Shown here piece after piece: positions 27,801-34,074 of a DNA stretch of 39,352 bases. Below the pieces are notes generated by a model. It was not told the DNA's origin, did not search any database, and saw nothing but the letters and a program-made list of their open reading frames with translations. Within the stretch, counting starts at the first letter, position 1. Each line of letters begins with the position of its first letter. The translations under genes and the position numbers were made by a program. Source of the DNA: an uncultured bacterium (lineage in GTDB: Bacteria; Actinomycetota; Coriobacteriia; Coriobacteriales; Coriobacteriaceae); contig CAJMRE010000017.1 in NCBI GenBank assembly GCA_905215755.1, positions 1 to 39,352 on the forward strand. The letters run 5' to 3'.

Positions 27801-29246
27801 TCCCTCCGGCACGCGCGTCTCCTTCAGGAGGTAGTACTTGTTACCGTGATTCTTGTTGTAGAGATCGTCGAAGTTGATGACGCCGTTGTCATCGTCGTTC
27901 GTGAGCGTTAGGTGGCCGGCCTCGTCCGTGGTGCCGGAGCCGAGGAGCGCGTTCTTGTCATTGGTCGTATCTGTAAAGTTCTCGTCTGTTTTGTACAGCG
28001 CGAACTCGGCGCTCTGTACGAACTTGCCGTCCTGGTCGAACTTTATGATGTCGGACTCGGGCACCGTCACGAGGTTGAACTTGAGCTCCATGTTGGAGTC
28101 GGTGGCGCCGCGCTCCAGGTAGAAGAACTTGAGGGTGTGGTTGGTGTCGTCGGCGAAGGTGTTGCCTTCCCAGCTCGTGTCGCCGGCCTTGCCCGCCTCC
28201 TGGTACTTGCTCTTCAGCGTGCCGTTGTAATTGTCGTTTACCTTAATGTCGCCCGTATGAAAGTTGATGCTCAGACTCGCGCGGTTGTGAATACCGCCGA
28301 TATCACCCACGAGGACATCATCGATGAACACCCAGACGTCATCATCGCCGGCGAACTCGAAGGTCATGTCATTATTATTGTTCGTCAGGCCGCCCTTGGG
28401 CTGCACGAATCGCGTGGACATTGAGAGACCGAAGTGGTGGTTGACGGGTTTGCCGCCGTTGTAGCGCGAATCACCGGTGTTGTCTGCCTTGATGCCGGTT
28501 TGGACGAGCTGGCCGTTTTCCTCTTTGAACACCTTGTCTGCCGCGTCGAACGGGAAGAACTGACCCTGGTGGGACGAATCGCCCACTTTGTCAATGCCCC
28601 AGGTGCCATAGATGTCGAAGGCATTCTTGTCAGCGTTGTAGGCTGCGTAGTTTTCGGAGCTGTCATAGACGTAGTAGCCGCCCTGAACCTTGAGGAGGCC
28701 CGTCACGCCAAAATGGGACGTCTTGCCGGTCTGGGCAGAGGAATCGAACAGGTAGCGGAGGGACTCGTCGCCCAAGGCTTCGGAAAGCTTCGGGTAGCCG
28801 TCTGAAAGCGTGTTGTTGACGATGCCGGGCCGCGGGCTCGTGCCGCCCGTCCATTGGTTGAGCGGCCCATCACCCTTGCCGTCGTTAAACTGGAACTTGT
28901 GGCCTGCGTTGACGCCGCCGCTGCCGGAAACCGACAGATGGTCATCGGGATTCACCCAGTAATCAAACAGGTTGATCGTCGTCCCCGAGGGCGAGGTCGT
29001 CGGAACCGTGTGGTCGGAGATCGCCGCCTCGGCACGAAGCGGCAGGAAGAAACTCGCCGTCAGCGCGACGGCGAGGGCCAGAACAATCGCATATGGCGAA
29101 ACCGGGCGCAGCCCACGACGGCGGCCATAAGACATGACGGACCACCGCTCGCGCGGCCGATGTTCACCAGGAAGTTCCCTGCTTAGACACCCCCCCCCGG
29201 TAGCAATATTCACGAGTCGAGACGTCATCTCTCTGAGCTCCTGCAT
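18858..29246 (-). CDS. Giant LPXTG adhesin: fibro-slime head, SpaA-like domains, 17 isopeptide modules
   Basis: Predicted 3,462-aa surface protein anchored to peptidoglycan by sortase. The start is the ATG at 29246, with GGGGAGGAAATT directly upstream; an in-frame ATG at 29135 lacks a good site. Order: long charged N-region; signal peptide core PYAIVLALAVALTASFFLPL ending AEAA; fibro-slime/PA14-like domain with FAGDDDVWVFIDD near residue 297 and FFYLERGATDSN; SpaA/Cna-B-like domains (AEFALYKTDENF, YYLLKETRVPEGY, GAKFALYTSRQ, YFLKEVSAPKGFLLND); a further beta domain; then 17 FctA/Spy0128-like modules (19047-25952); a Pro/Thr linker; LPYTG at residue 3427, a hydrophobic helix and RRRNR. No sortase or other pilin gene is nearby. 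A nine-G run lies between the start and the signal peptide. Confidence 0.93.
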   Translation of the reverse strand: MQELREMTSRLVNIATGGGCLSRELPGEHRPRERWSVMSYGRRRGLRPVSPYAIVLALAVALTASFFLPLRAEAAISDHTVPTTSPSGTTINLFDYWVNPDDHLSVSGSGGVNAGHKFQFNDGKGDGPLNQWTGGTSPRPGIVNNTLSDGYPKLSEALGDESLRYLFDSSAQTGKTSHFGVTGLLKVQGGYYVYDSSENYAAYNADKNAFDIYGTWGIDKVGDSSHQGQFFPFDAADKVFKEENGQLVQTGIKADNTGDSRYNGGKPVNHHFGLSMSTRFVQPKGGLTNNNNDMTFEFAGDDDVWVFIDDVLVGDIGGIHNRASLSINFHTGDIKVNDNYNGTLKSKYQEAGKAGDTSWEGNTFADDTNHTLKFFYLERGATDSNMELKFNLVTVPESDIIKFDQDGKFVQSAEFALYKTDENFTDTTNDKNALLGSGTTDEAGHLTLTNDDDNGVINFDDLYNKNHGNKYYLLKETRVPEGYRSSLTATGGSMQLEYVPASAENGAGGVIINRGGMDADSVVWKTGAFAGAKETITAPVNVYKADDDLTKSDETVNLKSGILFAVVLKRDKSANADIKNQNNWYAVSGDPSTGMGYTLAEKPSKAGAIEAAKKDLHAFTLNTSGQYQVEIQNLPGDISKYYYLLSGDARKDAEYTVAIYHTTESSIANAKPENTVHVYSDGIADGTNFKRQFATRLLVTNIQNRLFVQKTDTEGKPVDGAKFALYTSRQVTTDANGKVVLKGEQTPYDTLTTGSVGNPVPLEGAGIFPNTSAGNRPLVNGTYFLKEVSAPKGFLLNDTLTKVIVDDYGVHADAGTDDDGVSTFVGPGALMKSLGQFGAEGDIDNTLTWIKGQRQTSDGTLDGNDNLSWNNDAKGGEDEVHLKYGANGRVYQYGPTEEGKPYRLETETGWIRMGITQDVPGDTNAKGARANLDDMNLNALFTGATCVRVANEREASLEVTKKVALPDGLTGNKDAEFTFKFTVPTTAGKTYKAAVFENAGTASEKQVGKMFDLENGREQTITADQTIRVYGLAEGDQYAVQELTDTDKMPAGFTLTKREQGGNALSGEDDSISGTIAKQNANGTLAEANKLVFTNTYSVKPPVTLTNAFWAQKVLRGRDWKDGDSFKIYLRADKGTPMPASAKDAPVSGMKQVVKTVKNGDKFDFGNIEYAKPGTYTYLIAEATPSQNDASWLPGFGYSSASYRVTVTVKDSGDGTLSQPAVKMEQTYTDDGVSHEDSPIEVADKIAKITNAYNTDEETISFNVQKTYADQSGANPLVKDKFTFQLEALGGMKNDAVPSGAIDFGKLATSYSVGASKVPMPKGCTSTTTTAKNDDDGIAAFPQITYTMESENLTYVYKVTEVKDSDTSTSSGIGYDDTVYYVLVKNQQVDNESGTGKCLSSTATYWKADGTQLTDTGGYIPFKNTYTVTQTTSAPVTVQKTLAGRAWETSDAFDFTLTPADDATRDAVKNKVVTQRKATDSDETGDLTTKVEIAGAGDATRSATFGVGDLVFTKSGTYTFNVNETKPTDADKTGIAYDGHTSTVTYTVTDIENGKHTGKLTASVAYDNKQATTDADRQVTDAAAFTNIYAASGTYAGIDVTKTLVGTPLKNGMFPFTIEAMTYNGTTAPEPADTDKSFKNTVGKDDGDDTQTATMSGKLKMNFTQLSYNKVYVYKVSEAHGANAGGYTYDTEYPGDAYVLIAVKPNPDNKGQLYTETTIAKGPGVTALVGGGGNVDALTAEAIKGLDTTTNYVKTVSSRNAKPATPTVPFKNSYKSDASDELTPQVTKKISGVESTEKAFSFTLTATEETQQKIAAGDLGVSDDLAGDAHAESKATKDKIIKDKGQTVDFSNMTFNKAGEYTFTLTEVHNADDDPAADGVQNAGWTMDASTYTVTVRVEDKDAKLTVTGVTVKKDGDAEAKPIKAEVKDGKVNLATFINSYAAKGSVTLAAKKRFRGGALAGNDFSFALYKGDKAEGTPIETVTNDEKGNITFQPINYTEAGDYEYTIKEVTGNDQTIVYDGQKVKVKVSVTDNKNGTLDATVTYGGDKAVPTFTNVKPTTDVTVEATKVLAGKALTDGAFAFGLYQGDTSTGNPVKIVQNDKEGKINLALTGLTIGEYDYKLKEENVGADPTITYDTKAVKVHVSVKAEGDKAKATVTYDGKNDAPTFTNKYQPAETSVALTAKKAYVKPDNTPATLKGGEFTFDLYEGDLTAEQLKGKQPIRSAKNSEDGTVTFPAIDYTKAGEYKYTVAEQEGDLSHVTYDATVHHAVVKVMDNAGKLDAAVTYDGDKANAPTFTNTYTAKGSVELTATKIVAVAPGFTHDTKLKGGEYTFELKDADGKVLGTTTNKADGTVKFTRKFTLSNLGGAASKDFTYTIAEKPGTEPGMVYDTHALIYKVTVADDGTGSLTATPQVTSGDKTFTNTYHPKETSVTLKATKRFTGGELAGGDFTFQLLDKDGNVIQTVQNDKDGKVAFQAISYDTPGDHDYTIKEVAGNDPTVVYDTKDVKVHIKVSDEKGELKATATYDGEADVPTFTNSKPTTDVTVEATKILTGKDLTADAFTFGLYDQAGNEVAKGTNDRGGKVELAVKNLNLGEYDYTLKEEKAGQTVDGVAYDAKEVKVHVKVEQNQGDNNKTKVTVTYDGAATAPTFNNTYDAKGSVILTATKTIKVADGFDHTTKPADGEFTFDLKDAAGNVLDTAKNDANGKVSFTREFQLSDLDGAASKDFTYTIVEQPGAEPGMVYDSHPLTYTVTVTDGGNGALNAKAIVTSASGSDTFTNTYQPAATGLALGAQKSYVKKDDNTPIVPKCGEFTFDVYEGNLTAEQLAGAKPVRTATNGADGSVNFDAFSYAKPGTHEYTIVERKGDLAYVTYDAAVHHAVVTVADNAGTLQASVAYDGTNVTKPSFTNTYEAQATDSGAIALTKSVDVHDGSYQLKAGDFAFELVGSDGSVIQTQKNDAHGKVAFDKLTFDHAGTFIYTVREVQPTDDAPGVPGVTYTGKTYTLTYVVADNNDGKLVVESSTAKPSEGTENGVTPNTMTFANSYQPRAISYQISGTKVLKNADPATTRTPANGEFTFALIDVATGQEIDRTTNVGSAFTFKAISYTATGSHAYQVKEVAGQDGTITYSDAVLDVTVSVTDDGSGQLTATANKTAADLTFTNAYTPTATTATITGTKALTGRDLAKGEFSFDLKDADGNVVQTVQNGADGTFGFAPLQLDKVGTYVYTVSERAGATANGVTYDTTVFTATVTVTEDAETHALEAQVAYSTGGKAADAVTFSNSYAPAATEVKLGASKVLSGEDLKEGQFSFQLKDADGKVLQTAKNAADGTVGFEAISYDKPGTYAYSISEVDDGQKNVTYDAAEHRVTVTVTDDGAGHLVATVTYDGAVAPVFKNTYTPPTTPPTEPPTNPPSKSPVPKEEKPGLPYTGDTSLSPMALGGIAGGAVVLIAAGVILRRRNR
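20496..21953 (-). repeat. Four-module block, copy 2 (order A-B-D-C)
   Basis: Counting from the N-terminus, modules 11-14. A at 21618-21953, B at 21267-21617, D at 20883-21266, C at 20496-20882. Partner of the block at 21954-23411; both are 1,458 bases by my boundaries. B modules share an identical 30-base DNA string (21601-21630 and 23047-23076). Confidence 0.8.
21954..23411 (-). repeat. Four-module block, copy 1 (order A-B-C-D)
   Basis: Modules 7-10 of the array: A at 23064-23411 (KKRF...), B at 22713-23063 (DVTVEATK), C at 22332-22712 (KKAYVK, YEGDLTAEQL), D at 21954-22331 (ASKDFTYTI). Directly adjacent to its partner block, so the pair is a tandem duplication with a later rearrangement of C and D. 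Confidence 0.8.
29190..29198 (-). repeat. G9 homopolymer in adhesin 5' coding region
   Basis: Nine consecutive G on the coding strand, encoding the GGG of NIATGGGCLS, about 50 bases after the start codon and 55 bases before the in-frame ATG at 29135. Loss of one G gives a TAA within three codons; gain of one G gives a TGA 28 bases before the ATG at 29135. This is the layout of a contingency locus. Confidence 0.85.
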
Positions 29247-29357
29247 AATTTCCTCCCCAGTCACACGGCGACCTGCCCGGGCACTCCCCGGGGGGCCGAG
29301 GCAGTCTGGCACATGCCCGCAGTCGTTCAAGGAATACCAAGCCCGGCATATGTCTCT

Positions 29358-29369
29358 TAAGATATCTTA
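29358..29369. promoter_or_regulatory. 12-bp palindrome upstream of the adhesin
   Basis: TAAGATATCTTA, perfect, in the 187-base gap between the M20 peptidase stop and the adhesin start, in an AT-rich patch. It could be an operator. No convincing -35/-10 pair was found for the adhesin. Confidence 0.35.
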
Positions 29370-29433
29370 GTCTTTTTCTATGACAGTTTTTGTCTCATTA
29401 CCGATGAAATCGGCTCAGTCCCTTTGTCACATT

Positions 29434-30861
29434 CTAGAGCGTGTGGAGCAGGGCGATGAGGAAGCGGATGCCTTGGAGGTAGGCGCGACGGGTGATGCGC
29501 TCGTTGGTGCCGTGGACACCGCGGTCACATTCGTCATCGTCGACCACAAAGGCGGAGAAGCGGATGCACTCGCGGCAAATGCGCTGGTAGTTGGCGGCAT
29601 CGGTTGCGCCAATCACGGTCGAGGGCACGATGCTCATCGGCTCTTGGCCCACCGCAGACGATCCGTTTTCCTCCGTCGGCTTGGGATCACGGAAATAGCG
29701 GGCGGCGATGGCGCGGACGGCCTCGAGCCCCGGTCCACCGATGCGCGGGGACGGCGAGGGCTCGGAGCTGCCGGGGCCCAGCTCGACCTCGACTCGGCCG
29801 GCGAGCCCAGCGGTGGCAACGGCCTCGCGGCAGCAGGCCACGACATCGGCCACGCTCGTACCCTCGAGCATGCGGAAGTTGATATTGGCCCACATATCCT
29901 GCGGCATTACGTTGGCGCCGGTGCTGCCACCCTCGATCTGCGTGGGCGCGCAGGTGGTCGTCACCAGCGGATAGAGCTTTTTGCTGGCGAGGCAATCGCG
30001 GACAATGGCATCCCCGTTGGCGGCAATTTCATCGGCCGTGTAGAGCCCCAACTCGACGAGTTGAGCGGCAAGCAAGTCGGTCACGCGCGTCGGCCACTCG
30101 ATATCGCAGATTGCGGTGATGGCACGGCTGAGCACCTCGAGCGATGTGCCGCCGTAGGGGTTGGACGAATGCCCGCCCTCACTCTTCGTCTTGAGTATGA
30201 TATCGGCGTAACCCTTCTCCGCGAGGTCGGCATGCATAAGCCAGCCCTCGCCCGCGCCATACTCGGCAGCCGAAACAATACGGTAGTCACCCTCGTCGAT
30301 CAGATATTCAAGTTCAACGCCACGCTTCTCGAGCACACGACCGATCGCCCCCGCGCCGTACTGCGTGGTTTCCTCGTCCTGGCCAAAGGCCAGCAGCAGC
30401 GTTCGTTCGTGTTGCCAGCCGTGCGCCAGCGCATACTCAACGGCCTCCAAGATGCCCGCAACCTGGTCTTTCATATCGATGGCGCCGCGACCCCAAATAT
30501 AGGTGTCGTCCACGTGCCCGCTAAAGGGATCGTGCGTCCAGCCCGTCTCGGTGCCCGGCACCACGGGAACCACGTCCATGTGGCCCATGAGCATGACCGG
30601 CTTGAGGGCGGGGTCGGTGCCGGCAAGCGTCACGAGCAGCGAATGGTCGATGAGCTCGACCTCGCCCGTCGCAAACACGCGCGGCCAGCCCTGCTGCATA
30701 TAGGCGCGCAGGTCGTCAAACGCCTGCCAGTCCACCGTCTGGGCATCCATGCTCGAAATCGTCGGAAACGACAGCACGCGGCCCAGGCGCTCGCACGCGC
30801 CGACCTCATCGATATCGGCAAAATCATCCTCGTGCGCAAAGAAGCGCCAAACCTCGGCCAT
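29434..30861 (-). CDS. M20-family peptidase/carboxypeptidase (CPS1/PepV-like group)
   Basis: Zinc-dependent hydrolase for peptides or N-acyl amino acids, probably cytoplasmic. 475 aa from the ATG at 30861 (GGAGGAAG upstream). Seen: MLMGHMDVVPV (first metal ligands), GRGAIDMKDQ (bridging Asp), FGQDEETTQYGAGAI (catalytic Glu pair), SEGGHSSNPYGGTSLEVL (dimerisation domain) and a C-terminal GVHGTNERI metal His. No signal peptide. Downstream of an amino-acid ABC importer but separated from it by a terminator hairpin. Substrate cannot be told from sequence; carboxypeptidase S-like activity is the best family guess. Confidence 0.85.
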   Translation of the reverse strand: MAEVWRFFAHEDDFADIDEVGACERLGRVLSFPTISSMDAQTVDWQAFDDLRAYMQQGWPRVFATGEVELIDHSLLVTLAGTDPALKPVMLMGHMDVVPVVPGTETGWTHDPFSGHVDDTYIWGRGAIDMKDQVAGILEAVEYALAHGWQHERTLLLAFGQDEETTQYGAGAIGRVLEKRGVELEYLIDEGDYRIVSAAEYGAGEGWLMHADLAEKGYADIILKTKSEGGHSSNPYGGTSLEVLSRAITAICDIEWPTRVTDLLAAQLVELGLYTADEIAANGDAIVRDCLASKKLYPLVTTTCAPTQIEGGSTGANVMPQDMWANINFRMLEGTSVADVVACCREAVATAGLAGRVEVELGPGSSEPSPSPRIGGPGLEAVRAIAARYFRDPKPTEENGSSAVGQEPMSIVPSTVIGATDAANYQRICRECIRFSAFVVDDDECDRGVHGTNERITRRAYLQGIRFLIALLHTL

Positions 30862-30871
30862 GCCTTCCTCC

Positions 30872-30910
30872 AAAAATAACGTGGCAAAGAGGCGGTCCCT
30901 TTGCCACGTT
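30872..30910 (-). terminator. Terminator after the ABC ATPase, abutting the next ribosome site
   Basis: A perfect 12-bp stem (AACGTGGCAAAG at 30878-30889, partner at 30899-30910) followed on the minus strand by ATTTTTG, which runs straight into GGAGGAAGG, the ribosome site of the M20 peptidase. Same layout as at murA. Confidence 0.85.
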
Positions 30911-30918
30911 CGCTTGCA

Positions 30919-31704
30919 TTATTTGTCGTTGAGATAACGCGAGAGGAACTCGCGGGTGCGCTGGTGCTTGGGATTGCCGAAGAGCTCAGCCGGCGCGGCG
31001 TCCTCGAGCACCACGCCCTTGTCCATAAAGACCACGCGGTCGGACACCGTGCGGGCAAAAGCCATCTCGTGCGTGACGACGACCATGGTCATGCCGTCGG
31101 CGGCGAGCTTGCGCATGACCTCGAGCACCTCGCCCACGATCTCGGGGTCGAGCGCAGAGGTCGGCTCGTCGAACAGCATGATTTGCGGGTTCATGCACAG
31201 AGCGCGGGCGATGGCCACGCGCTGCTTTTGGCCGCCGGACAGGCGACCCACGGCGGCGTGTGCGAACTTTTCGAGTCCCACGCTTGCCAGATGCTCTAGC
31301 GCGACCTTTTCGGCCTCGGCCTTGCTCATCTTTTTGAGCGTGACGGGCGCGAGGGTACAGTTGTCGAGCACATCCATGTTGTTGAACAGGTTAAAGCCCT
31401 GGAACACCATGCCGATGTCCTCGCGCAGCTTGTTGATGTTGCAGCGCTCGGCCGTGAGGTCCTGGCCGTGGAACCAGATGTGGCCCGCGTCCGGGGTCTC
31501 GAGCAGGTTGAGGCAGCGCAGGAAGGTCGACTTGCCCGAACCCGAGGCGCCGATGATGGTGACGACCTCGCCGGGATTGACGGACAGGTCGATGCCCTTG
31601 AGTACCTCGAGCGAGCCGAAGCTCTTGCGCAGGCCCTCGACGCGGATGAGCGGCTCATTGGTCTGTGCGGCGGCCGCAACGCCGGTAATGGCGGTATCTG
31701 CCAT
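30919..31704 (-). CDS. Polar amino-acid ABC transporter ATPase
   Basis: Energises the importer encoded upstream. 261 aa from the ATG at 31704 (GAGGAGA site). Seen: Walker A GASGSGKST, Q-loop MVFQGFNLFNNMDVLDN, signature LSGGQKQRVAIARAL, Walker B MLFDEPTSALDPE, and the switch His in VVVTHEMAFA. The MVFQxFNLF form is typical of the GlnQ/HisP group. Residues 1-18 are a short Ala/Thr-rich extension. Third gene of the operon, 22 bases after the permease. Confidence 0.95.
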   Translation of the reverse strand: MADTAITGVAAAAQTNEPLIRVEGLRKSFGSLEVLKGIDLSVNPGEVVTIIGASGSGKSTFLRCLNLLETPDAGHIWFHGQDLTAERCNINKLREDIGMVFQGFNLFNNMDVLDNCTLAPVTLKKMSKAEAEKVALEHLASVGLEKFAHAAVGRLSGGQKQRVAIARALCMNPQIMLFDEPTSALDPEIVGEVLEVMRKLAADGMTMVVVTHEMAFARTVSDRVVFMDKGVVLEDAAPAELFGNPKHQRTREFLSRYLNDK

Positions 31705-31726
31705 GATGATTCTCCTCGTCTTGAGC

Positions 31727-32875
31727 CTAGTTGGAGCTGGGCAGCGTGACCGGAGCCTCGGCGCCGAGCTTTTTGCCAAAGGCCTCGAGCAGGCGGCTCG
31801 CCACGAGCGTCAGGATCAGGTAGACCACGAGCGCCACGCAGTAGACCTCCATCTGGCGGTAGTACACGCCGGCGACGGTGGTGGTGGCGTACATGAGGTC
31901 AAACACGCCGATGACCGAGAGCACCGACGAATCCTTGATGTTGATGATGAGCTCGTTGGTGAGCGCCGGGATCGCGTTTTTAATGCCCTGGGGGAACACG
32001 ACTTTACGCATAGCTTGCCACTGCGACAGGCCCAGCGAGCGCGCCGCCTCGGCCTGGCCGGGATCGATGGACTCGATGCCGCCGCGCAGGACCTCCATCA
32101 TGTAGGCGGTGGAGTTGAGCGAGATGGTAACGAGGCCGGCGGTGAAGGTGCTCCAAATCTGGTTGGCCTGGGCGGTCTCGAAGCCCATGCCGCGCAAAAC
32201 GGTGAAGCCCGCGTAATAGATGAGCAGGCCCTGGACCATCATGGGCGTGCCGCGCACGATGGTGGAGTAGATGGTCGCAAAGCCGCGGCCGATACTCTTA
32301 AAGAAGCGCACCAGGTCGTTATCCACGCGGTCGAAGGTCTGAATACGCAGGAACACAAAGAGCAGCGCCAGGAAGAATGCGATGACGGTGCCGAAGGTGG
32401 CAAGCGCGATGGTGATCTCGATACCGCGAATGAAGAAGTCACCGCTCTTGTAGGTCATGTAGACCAGGCTCGACAAAAAGTCGCTGGGGTTGGAATCCGA
32501 GACAATGCTCACCTGCACCAGGTCGATAAACGACATGACGCAGCGGTCCACGAAAAAGATCGCCGCGATGGCGACCACGACGTAGCTGCCCAGGCGTGCG
32601 CCACGACGGCAGCGCTCGGATGCGAACGGCGACTTTTCGCGATAGTCGTTCCAGTGCATGAGCTTGGTGACCAGCGCCGCCGCCGACACGACGAGCCAGG
32701 CCCAAAGGATTGCCCAGAGGCAGTCTTGGAACACGCCCGTAGGCGCCAAGAAACTCATCGGCGTGGGGTTGCGCTGGCTAAACGCCAGGCCGAGCGCCGC
32801 GATGACGCTCGTGCCCAGGTATACATAACGGTGGTCTGCCTTGATAAAGGAGGCCAGGCGATTGATGGTTTTCAT
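31727..32875 (-). CDS. Polar amino-acid ABC transporter permease with N-terminal membrane extension
   Basis: HisM/GlnP-type membrane subunit. 382 aa versus about 220 usual. The C-terminal ~220 residues are the permease proper: RGTPMMVQGLLIYYAG, and the ATPase-docking EAA loop EAARSLGLSQWQAMRKVVFP followed by AIPALTNELIINIKDSSVLSVIG. The first ~150 residues add three hydrophobic segments (about 18-33, 50-70, 93-112) of unknown role. One protein presumably forms a homodimer, as no second permease is present. It starts 9 bases after the binding-protein gene. Confidence 0.92.
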   Translation of the reverse strand: MKTINRLASFIKADHRYVYLGTSVIAALGLAFSQRNPTPMSFLAPTGVFQDCLWAILWAWLVVSAAALVTKLMHWNDYREKSPFASERCRRGARLGSYVVVAIAAIFFVDRCVMSFIDLVQVSIVSDSNPSDFLSSLVYMTYKSGDFFIRGIEITIALATFGTVIAFFLALLFVFLRIQTFDRVDNDLVRFFKSIGRGFATIYSTIVRGTPMMVQGLLIYYAGFTVLRGMGFETAQANQIWSTFTAGLVTISLNSTAYMMEVLRGGIESIDPGQAEAARSLGLSQWQAMRKVVFPQGIKNAIPALTNELIINIKDSSVLSVIGVFDLMYATTTVAGVYYRQMEVYCVALVVYLILTLVASRLLEAFGKKLGAEAPVTLPSSN

Positions 32876-32884
32876 GCTGCCTCC

Positions 32885-33811
32885 CTATGCCGGCTGACGG
32901 TCGAGGCACGCGTCCCACATTTGGTCGCGCTCCTCTTGGCTAATGCCCTTGAGTGTCTTGTCGATGAGCTTAAGCAGTTTGTCCGAGCCCTTGCGGCAGC
33001 CGACGTTTGCCGTGACCTCCTGCTTAAAGCCCTCGCCCTCGGCAAATTGAATGGGGACGATGCCCGGGTTTTGGGCCATATAGCCCTTCTCGTTCTCGGT
33101 GTTGTAGGTCACGGCGTCGCAGGTGCCCTGCAGCAGGTTCGAAAACACCGTGGGGACCGAATCGACCGGGTTCTTGTGCACAACGCCCGGGATTTCGTCG
33201 ATGACGGTATCGAGCATGGTGTCCTTTTGGCCGAGGACCGTAGCGCCGCTAAAGTCGCTGAGCTTGGTCGCATTTTGGTAGGGCGAGCCCTCTTTTACGA
33301 ACAGGCCAAAGTAGCCAATGAAGTACGGGTCGGAAAAGCCGACGGACTCCTCGCGCTCGGGCGTGGCGCTCATGCCGGCAATGATGAGGTCGATCTGGCC
33401 GTTGTTGAGCGAATCGATAAGGCCCGAGAAACTCTGCTTGACGGCAACGGGCTCGCCACCGAGGGCCTTGCAGACGATCTTGGCGATCTGCACGTCGTAG
33501 CCATCGGCATAGGCACCCTGCACGTTGTCGATGGGGATGGTGTACTCGCTGGCCTCGGAGACCTGCCAGTTGTACGGGGCGTAGGCCGCCTCCATGCCAA
33601 TGCGGATCTTATCCTTGCCGATCACGGAATCGGACAGGTCGTCGCGACCGCCGCCCGTCGTGGGCTGAACCACCTTGAGCGTTGACGGGCGCTGACAGCC
33701 GGCAAGCGCGCCGGCGACGACGGAAGCGCTCGCAGCGAGGGCGCTACCCAAAAAGATGCGACGGCTGCATACCGGCTGGCGCTGCGCATCGCACTGTTGG
33801 GGAGAATGCAT
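32885..33811 (-). CDS. Polar amino-acid ABC transporter substrate-binding lipoprotein (Tat-type signal)
   Basis: Extracellular solute-binding protein family 3. 308 aa from the ATG at 33811 (GGGAAGG site). The N-terminus reads CSRRIFLGSALAASASVV then AGALAGC: a twin-arginine motif (SRRIFL) followed by a lipobox with Cys, so export by Tat and lipid anchoring are inferred. The mature domain has APYNW, YDVQIAKIVCKALG, FSGLIDSLNNGQIDLIIAGMSATPER and the VGFSDPYF motif. First gene of the importer operon; the amino acid bound cannot be assigned. Confidence 0.93.
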   Translation of the reverse strand: MHSPQQCDAQRQPVCSRRIFLGSALAASASVVAGALAGCQRPSTLKVVQPTTGGGRDDLSDSVIGKDKIRIGMEAAYAPYNWQVSEASEYTIPIDNVQGAYADGYDVQIAKIVCKALGGEPVAVKQSFSGLIDSLNNGQIDLIIAGMSATPEREESVGFSDPYFIGYFGLFVKEGSPYQNATKLSDFSGATVLGQKDTMLDTVIDEIPGVVHKNPVDSVPTVFSNLLQGTCDAVTYNTENEKGYMAQNPGIVPIQFAEGEGFKQEVTANVGCRKGSDKLLKLIDKTLKGISQEERDQMWDACLDRQPA

Positions 33812-33945
33812 AATCTGCCTTCCCTGTTGAATCGTATGCTGACGACTTAACAGGATATACGCCAGCGACCAGCAGCGCAGCACAAGCTCGAAAAATTAAT
33901 AGACACACGGTAGCCATTGGGGACGCCGATGTTTTGGCAATGCCG

Positions 33946-34074
33946 GCGAGCGACGTCCAGAGCGAACAAGTGGCATGAAAAAGGCAAGGCATGACCAGAA
34001 GGTCTATGTCTTGCCTTTTGAATGACAACTTGTCGCTCTGGACGACGCGCAGCATCGACCGAGCGGCGGAACCT
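33946..34074. repeat. Nested-hairpin intergenic element, copy 3 (after galM)
   Basis: Third copy, directly after the stop of the epimerase gene. Central stem 33979-33992 with 34006-34019 is nearly identical to copy 1, but the tip reads GACC-AGAA-GGTC (33993-34004), the reverse complement of the tip in copies 1 and 2, with the unpaired base now on the other side. Outer stem CGTCCAGAGCG (33954-33964) with CGCTCTGGACG (34034-34044). The stop-proximal hairpin is degenerate here. Confidence 0.8.

Noticed and set aside
29190..29198. G9 tract as a possible sequencing error
   Set aside because: The frame is open through it with nine G, joining a strong ribosome site and start to the signal peptide, so nine is a sensible length; an error cannot be fully excluded without reads.
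30956..33685. 909-codon plus-strand open frame across the ABC importer genes
   Set aside because: Antisense to three well-supported genes with ribosome sites and all expected motifs; the composition of the predicted protein is not protein-like.
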